DNA from: Nelumbo lutea
Taxonomy: Eukaryota > Streptophyta > Magnoliopsida > Proteales > Nelumbonaceae
Length of the DNA stretch: 64,000 nucleotides
NCBI GenBank assembly: GCA_022828595.1
Contig: JAKGHH010000002.1
Span: 104,839,254 to 104,903,253 of the forward strand
Direction: 5' to 3'
Shown here: piece by piece, positions 58,501 to 64,000 of the stretch
How positions within the stretch are numbered: position 1 is the stretch's first letter
Layout: each line of letters opens with the position of its first letter
Made by a program: the position numbers and the translations under genes
Notes under the pieces: model-generated
Told to the model about the DNA's origin: nothing
Databases searched by the model: none
What the model saw: only the letters and a program-made list of their open reading frames with translations

Positions 58501-58645
58501 GAAAGAATCCGGTATTCCTATCCCCCTCTTGCGGCCATTTTTGCCTCCAACTTATTTCCTCCTTATGTAGGCAGTCCTCTAACTGTCATCTCAGACTTCT
58601 TCTATGCTCCTTGTCTGCCTCTCCAAACTCTCCCCTCTCTTTCTA
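55561..58645 (-). pseudogene. LINE 3: L1-type RT, zinc-finger and RNase H regions
   Basis: Minus-strand LINE, 5'-truncated at about 58645. RT spans 58303-57600: A-S-G-P-N-G-F-R, F-R-P-I-S-L-V-N-S-L-Y-K-I-L-A, M-D-L-E-K-A-Y-D-L-V-D-W, G-I-R-Q-G-D-P-L-S-P-F-L-F. The expected F-A-D-D lies near 57590, where the frame breaks. Thumb and downstream region: 57591-56974 (Y-L-G-L-P-L-G, S-W-K-V-V). zf-RVT: 56435-56199. RNase H: 56089-55769 and 55755-55564 with G-D-S-L-R-A-E-I, one frameshift, then W-V-Q-R-S-A-N-S-F-A-D-G-L-A-K. Only a handful of breaks, so it is fairly young. Confidence 0.88.
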
Positions 58646-58771
58646 GGTTAATAGATTTACTAGATAATACTTCTTTCCTTTACTATTGTTTGTTGTTCTA
58701 AACAAAGAAAAACATGTAGTTTAAAAAATAAGGTGCGGACAACTTAACAATCAACTCCGGGATCGACTTAT

Positions 58772-59195
58772 TGATGCAGTTCAAGTATGAAGGAAAATGT
58801 GAAATGAAATTTGCTCAGAGAATTAGAGAAAATAAGAGGATCGGATGAAACTCTATTAATATGAGAATTACAATATGAAGCAACAAGGTTGGCGACTCAC
58901 TCACCCAAAGAGAGGATTCTCGCAACTCTCAAAGAAAACTCTAGGTTTCTCAAAACAAAAGGAAGATTTGTAGGCCTTTGGCTTGAGATTACAAAGCAGA
59001 ATAAACTAGTTGTTAGAACATTAAATGAGAAGACTAATTGTTGAAGTATTAAATGAAAAACTAATTATTACAACATTAAATGAGAAACTAGTTGTTAAGA
59101 GTTGTTGGAGCTTTTAATAAACTAACTATTAGAAGTCCACTAACAACTAGCCATATGATTCTATGTTTCTTGGAGCATGATTGTGGACTGCATCA
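58772..59195 (-). repeat. 3' LTR of Gypsy 3a
   Basis: 424 bp with 8-bp mirrored ends TGATGCAG...CTGCATCA. It is the inverted counterpart of the LTR at 61062-61510. Confidence 0.9.
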
Positions 59196-59413
59196 TTCTC
59201 CTCCTCCTGAAAAGAACTCATCCTTGAGTTTTGATATAGAGATTGTCTTCCATAATTCTTTAACGATATTCTTCAAGCCTTCGTCACTAATCCAAGAAAT
59301 TTTTTATGTGCGTTGTTCCTTCCAGCGAAATATCAAAGATAATTGCCATGAAAAGGATATAAATCGGTAATGATGAAGATTGGACAATTGCCATTCCGCA
59401 TGGCAGCTTAATC

Positions 59414-61054
59414 TTATATGCATTGAGACCAATTTTTTTTTAAGATGCGACAAGGGCCAATCTTCTTATACTTGTGCTTATGGTAAGTACCTATTGGGAA
59501 CCATTCCTTCCTCAAATATGCCATGACCAAATCACCTTCATGGATGTGATTGGCAAGTTCCTTAACTTCTATCTTACTCCTGCATGGATTGAGAAATGGC
59601 ACTCTATCTAGTACATGACTTGGAATCCTTCCATAGACTACTTCAAATGGGGTCTTTTTAGTAGATCAACACTTAAAACTATTATATGCAAATTCCGATT
59701 GGGGCAAAACAAAGTCACATTAGCGAGGATGATCACTTGCTAGACATCAAAGTAAATTACCAATAGGACGATTCACTACTTCAGATTGCCCATTAGTTTG
59801 TGGATGGTATGCACTTGAGAATTGAAGTTGAGTGCCCATGAATTTCCACAAAGTGCGCCAAAAATGACTTACAAATCGCGTCTCTATCAGAGGTGACATA
59901 GTGAAAACCAAGAGCATTCATGTTGATGAACCATTTCTCTATTAGGTACACCATGCAATCGAGCAAATTTCTCTAAAAAAAAATGAGCAATATGAAAAGC
60001 ATCTATAGTGTTTTTACATGCAATAAAATGAGCCATCTTTGAAAATCAACCAACCACCACAAAGATAGAATCAAATCCTTGTTTTGTTCTTGGCAATCCA
60101 AGCACAACGTCCATACTTATGTCTTCCCATGGTTGAGTTGAAATGGATAGAGGCAGATAAAGTCCATGACTTTGGGTTTTTCCTTTGGCCCTTTGACATA
60201 TCACACATTGTTGAACAAACCGCTCTACATCTCGGTTTAATTTAGGCCAAAAGTAACGCTCATGAACCATAGCAATGGTTTTATCTCTTCCAAAAAGGTA
60301 ACCATCCAAAATGTTGAATTTATCATTTTACCATTCTGTTCAACTTTGCATTCATCCCATATTTTACCAAAGGGTCAGTCTTATAATTTTTTGGTTAAAG
60401 ATCAAACCCAGTTATTTCAAAGGTTACAATTTTCAAAAGACAAACCTTTCGACTGAGTGCAGCAGCTACTTTATTCTTAATACCTAACTTGTGAAGAATT
60501 GCAAATGCATACTCTTGGAGGTAAGAAACCCACTTGGCATGTCTAGCATTGAGCTTTTTTTGAGCACTTAGAAAACAAAGAGCTTCATGATCAGAGTATA
60601 ATACAAACTCCCTGTGAATGAGGTAATGGCACCAGAACCTTAAAGCTTGTACTATAGCATAAAAATCAAGGTCATAAGTGGAATAACACCTCTTAGATTC
60701 ATTTAGCTTTTCAATGAAAAAAGCTATTGGGTGTCCCTTTTGACTGAAAACAGCCCTAATCCCTACAAGAGATATATCACATTCTACCTCAACTTCTTCA
60801 AAATTAGGTAAGGCTAGAACGGGTGCCTCGGTAAGCTTTTTCTTGATCAGAATAAAGTTATCTTCAACTTCATTTGCCCAAACAAAAAATTTGGACTTCA
60901 TGCTATCAATTATGGGGGCAATTACGGTACTAAAATTATTGATAAACCACCTATGAAAAATAACTAAGCCATGGAAGCTTCTCACTTCTGTTATTGATTT
61001 GGGGTGTTGGCCATTCTACAATAGCTTTGACCTTTTAGACACCAACCTTAATAC
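59414..61054 (-). pseudogene. Gypsy 3a RT-RNase H-integrase
   Basis: The RT end at 61054-60960 has K-A-I-V-E-W-P-T-P and S-I-T-E-V-R-S-F-H-G-L. RNase H at 60900-60480: F-V-W, A-P-V-L-A-L-P-N-F, E-C-D-I-S, Y-S-D-H-E-A-L, R-H-A-K-W. Integrase at 60309-60046: [28 protein letters not shown]. Its end at 59602-59414: G-D-L-V-M-A-Y-L-R-K-E, K-K-I-G-P-C/F-R-I. The stretch 59650-60040 is integrase core in broken frames. Confidence 0.87.
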
Positions 61055-61061
61055 CTTAAGA

Positions 61062-62017
61062 TGAGACAATCATGCTCCAAGAAACATAAAATCATATGAC
61101 TAATGTTAGTGGACTTCTAACAACTAATTCGATAAAAGCTCCAACAAATCCTAACAGCTAGTTTCTCATTTAATGTTGTAACAGCTAGTTTTGCATTTAA
61201 TACTCTAACAACTACTCTTCTCATTTAATGTTCTAATAGCTAGTTCATTTCCTATATAAAGCCTTGTAATCTCAAGCCAAAGGCATACAGATCTTCCCTT
61301 TGTTTTTGAAAAATCTAGTCTTTTTGAGAATTGAGAGAATCTTTTCTTTGGGTGAGTGACTCCCCAACCCCTTTGGGTGAGTTAGTCCCCAACCTTGTTG
61401 CTTCATATTATATGTCTCATATTAACAGATTTTCATCCAATCCTCCTCTTTTCTCTAGTTCTCTAAAAAAAATTCTTTTTAATGTTTTCTTTCATACTTG
61501 AGCTGCAACAATTGGTATGAGAGCATGATGAGTTAGAGCTTGTAATTCCTTTGCTCTATTTGCTTTTTTCGTCTAGAGACAGTGTTACAATTCTAGAAAA
61601 TAGGTCAATTAACATCCCAATTTTGGCAGTGAAAGCTTCACCAAATTGGATTATGTTATATATTGTTGAAAAACTCCTTAAACCTTATGGGAGGAAGTCA
61701 ATGAAATAAAGCAATCTTAAAATACCATTCAACACATGATGGAAGAGGTGTAAAGTAGACTCCCTGAGCAAGCCTCTACAAGCAATCCTACCAGTCCAAC
61801 CATATTTATGGAACAAACCTTTGAAGAACCAAACGCATCTGATAAAGAGGATCATTCCGACACATCAAGTTCTACTAGAGGAGAATCACCAAGATCAACA
61901 CCTTTGCGACAAGCTTGGGATATGGATCGATTTGTACGTGCTTTAGAAGGAACTGACAAGAGCATTCGTGTTGATATTTCTAGCTTTGACAGTAAGCTCA
62001 ACCCTGAATTTTATTAT
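61062..62017 (+). mobile_element. Gypsy 3b: 5' LTR, primer site and gag start
   Basis: Plus strand. LTR 61062-61510 with a TATA box (TATATAAA at 61253-61260), then TGGTATGAGAGC at 61513-61524 (one base off the usual tRNA-Met primer site), a leader, and the gag N-terminus. It is cut off at 62017 by Copia D. Same LTR family as Gypsy 3a but opposite orientation. Confidence 0.88.
61742..62017 (+). pseudogene. Gypsy 3b gag N-terminus, truncated
   Basis: Acidic, Ser/Thr-rich start (61808 onward: M-E-Q-T-F-E-E-P, S-S-S-T-R-G-E-S-P), then V-D-I-S-S-F-D-S-K-L-N-P-E-F, the typical start of the Gypsy gag core. The Copia D LTR begins in the next codons. Confidence 0.75.
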
Positions 62018-62269
62018 TGTTGAAACTGAAGAGAGGAGAGGAGACTTGTGTGTTTCGGCAATGAGGGTTCTGAGAAGAGTTTTCGAACAGTCTCTATCTC
62101 AGCCCTCTAACATGGTTTTATTAGATATATTTGAGTAATTACAAGGAGGCCCTTAGTTGGGCAAGAATTTACAAAGAACTTAAAAAAAATAACTTAACAT
62201 TGACAGGATGGGCCCAAAATAACAAGAAGAATAAACAACCTATGGGCCATTCGGCCCATCTTCTCTACA
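62018..62269 (-). repeat. 3' LTR of Copia D
   Basis: 252 bp with TG...CA ends on the minus strand. Its outer end interrupts the gag of Gypsy 3b. Confidence 0.85.
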
Positions 62270-62323
62270 CTCCCCCTCAAGCAGAGCATAGATGTCAATC
62301 ATGCCAAGCTTGCTGGTATCATG

Positions 62324-63230
62324 CTAAAGTTTTGCCTTGGGAATGCCTTTGGTAAGAAAATCTGCCAACTGTCCTTCAGATGTGATGAAAGGAAGACACA
62401 CTTCACCCGAAGAGACCCTTTCCCTAATGAAGTGTCGATCAACTTCAATATGCTTGGTTCTATCATGTTGCACTGGGTTGTGAGCAATGTTGATGGCAGC
62501 CTGATTATCATAGTACAACATCATTGGCTTGTCATATTCAACTCCAAGTTCTTCCATCAAAGATTTTAGCCATAATAATTCAGAAACCCCATGTGCCATG
62601 GCCCTGTATTCTGCTTCAGCAGAAGACCGAGCAACAACCGATTGTTTCTTGCTTCTCCAAGAAACAACATTACCAGCTACCAAGCTGCAATACCCAAAGG
62701 TAGATCTTCTGTCATCAATGTTCCCGGCCCAGTCAGCATCGGTGTAAGCTTCAAGTTTCATATGACCATGCTTGGCAAACAGAATACCCTTTCCTGGGGA
62801 GCCCTTCAAATAACTTAGGTATCTCTCTACAACTGCCAAATGAGTGTCTCGAGGAGCACGCATGAATTGGCTAATGCAATTGACTGCATATGCAATATCT
62901 GGCCGAGTCATGTATAGATACAAAAGTTTCCCAAGAAGTCTCTGAAAGATTCCTTTGTCTTCTAACAATGTCCCTTCTGAGGCTGAGAGTTTATGACTCA
63001 TATCAATAGGAGTAGCAACTGGTCTAGCACCCATCTTTCCAGTTTCAGAGAGCAAGTCAAGAACATACTTTCTTTGGGAGATAAGAATCCCATCCTTGGA
63101 TCGAGCCACTTTTATGCCAAGAAAGTATCTCAATTCCCCCAAATCTTTAATCTCAAACTCTGTATGGAGAAAAGATTTTAGATCTTGAATTCCTGAAGCA
63201 TCATTACCCATCACTACAATATCATCAAGG
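62324..63230 (-). pseudogene. Copia D RT C-terminus and RNase H
   Basis: Open for 296 codons (63214-62324). It begins just after the RT catalytic D-D-I-V-V-M-G (in frame from 63230) and continues D-L-G-E-L-R-Y-F-L-G-I-K-V, Y-M-T-R-P-D-I-A-Y-A-V, D-A-D-W-A-G, S-S-A-E-A-E-Y-R-A-M-A and Y-Y-D-N-Q-A-A-I-N-I, ending at L-A-D-F-L-T-K-G. The RNase H part looks intact, but without the body of RT it cannot act as a polymerase. Confidence 0.9.
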
Positions 63231-64000
63231 TAACCTTGATGGTTCCCTTACCAGAGATAGGGGCAAGTGAACCATCAGCTAAAGTGATTTTATCACATCC
63301 AGGAAGTAAGTCATATGAAACAAACAGGGTAGACAGATTGGTCATATGGTCAGAAGCACCTGAGTCAATAATCCAAGGGATCTTGAGATTACTTGAAGAG
63401 GTAGCATGATTAGCAGAAGCCCTTATACCTGAATGAGCAAATGCTGAAGTAGTAGATTTTCCTGAAGGGTCGGTAGCAGAGGTCACATCACTCAGCTGAC
63501 TGATCATCATCCCAAACTTTTCATATTCTGCTCTCATGGCTGCCAACTGTGCAGAAGCAGACATCTCTTCACTATCTGGCCCGGCAGCTACATTTGCACT
63601 TCCTGATCTTTTACTATCATATTTTTTTCTGAAACCTGATGGGAACAAGATTATGATGTAACTTCCAGCACTTGTCTTTGGTGTGCTTCGGCCTCTTGCA
63701 GTACTCACATACAATTTCTTTCTTTCCTGTGCCACTAGAAGTTCCAACATTCCCTTTAGGCTTAATCCCCATATTGGCAAAGTGATCATTAATATCAGCC
63801 CCTTGAACCTGAACAGCCCTTCTGCTCTCTTCACTACTCACCAATGCATAAGCTTGTGACAAAGATACACACTCCTTGGAAAGAATATTCTGTTTTGTGA
63901 TATCATATTCCGGGTTTAGTCCAGTTAAGAACTCAAAAACCATGTTCCTTTCAACCAATTTTTTGTAGATCTCTGCATCATTAGTGGTGTCCCAAGTTAC
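63231..64000 (-). pseudogene. Copia D gag-protease, partial
   Basis: Gag (63958-63617, F-E-F-L-T-G-L-N-P-E-Y-D-I), zinc knuckle C-E-Y-C-K-R-P-K-H-T-K-D-K-C-W near 63700, one frameshift near 63640, then protease D-S-G-A-S-D-H-M near 63360. Ends at S-G-K-G-T-I-K-V at the deletion joint. Confidence 0.88.

Larger units (their letters stand above)
58772..61061 (-). mobile_element. Gypsy 3a: 3' half of a Ty3/gypsy element
   Basis: Minus strand. RT end, RNase H, integrase, chromo-type end, polypurine tract (AGGAGGAGGAGAA, near 59196-59208) and 3' LTR (58772-59195). The RT is cut at about 61054 by the plus-strand LTR of Gypsy 3b. Confidence 0.88.
62018..64000 (-). mobile_element. Copia D: internally deleted Ty1/copia element
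   Basis: Minus strand. 3' LTR 62018-62269 (TGTAGAGAAG...GTTTCAACA), polypurine tract (TTGAGGGGGAG, 62270-62280), RNase H and RT end (62324-63230), then directly gag-protease (63231-64000, continuing off the right edge). The pre-integrase, integrase and most of RT are gone. It inserted into Gypsy 3b. Confidence 0.9.

Overview
This is a plant nuclear window, very probably from an angiosperm with a repeat-rich genome. It has intron-split plant genes, Ty1/copia and Ty3/gypsy LTR retrotransposons with tRNA-type primer sites, LINEs that carry an RNase H, an Au-type SINE and hAT/Mutator-type MITEs. There are no operons, bacterial signals, CRISPR arrays or viral genomes. The species cannot be named from the sequence alone.

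Only two host genes can be supported, both on the minus strand and both incomplete here. The first is the 5' part of a xanthine dehydrogenase gene (XDH1). Its four exons, 9236-17789, encode the 2Fe-2S domains, the FAD domain and the entry to the molybdopterin half. The remaining exons must lie left of position 1, beyond an intron filled with Copia elements. The second is the 3' part of a lysophosphatidic acid acyltransferase gene of the LPAT2 type. Its four exons, 48243-50559, encode the C-terminal 182 residues. I found no upstream exons between 50.6 and 64 kb, so they are either off the window or lost.

Layout. 1-8.6 kb: three Copia elements (A minus, B plus, C minus) packed into XDH1 intron 4. 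9.2-18.1 kb: XDH1 exons, with two Copia remnants, a SINE and a hAT-like element in the introns. 18.15-20 kb: a large inverted repeat directly upstream of XDH1. 21.3-26 kb: a decayed Gypsy element. 26.6-28.7 kb: a LINE fragment split by an AT-rich insert. 28.7-32.7 kb: a decayed Tat-lineage Gypsy remnant. 32.7-45.5 kb: a LINE split by a 10.5-kb Tat-lineage Gypsy element that has a second RNase H and an antisense ORF. 45.5-48.2 kb: MITEs and an RNase H fragment. 48.2-50.6 kb: LPAT2. 51-58.7 kb: a local repeat family, a Mutator-type MITE and LINEs. 58.8-62 kb: two Gypsy copies of one family in inverted orientation. 62-64 kb: an internally deleted Copia.

The host genes do not work together. XDH1 acts in purine catabolism; LPAT2 acts in glycerolipid synthesis at the ER. 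The best material for a second look is structural: a tandem duplication in LPAT2 whose junction carries two short copied pieces, one of them inverted; a Tat element flanked by a roughly 400-bp duplication instead of a 5-bp target duplication; coding frames broken almost only by nonsense codons of the C-to-T type; and the inverted repeat beside the XDH1 promoter. I found no coherent undescribed multi-gene system.
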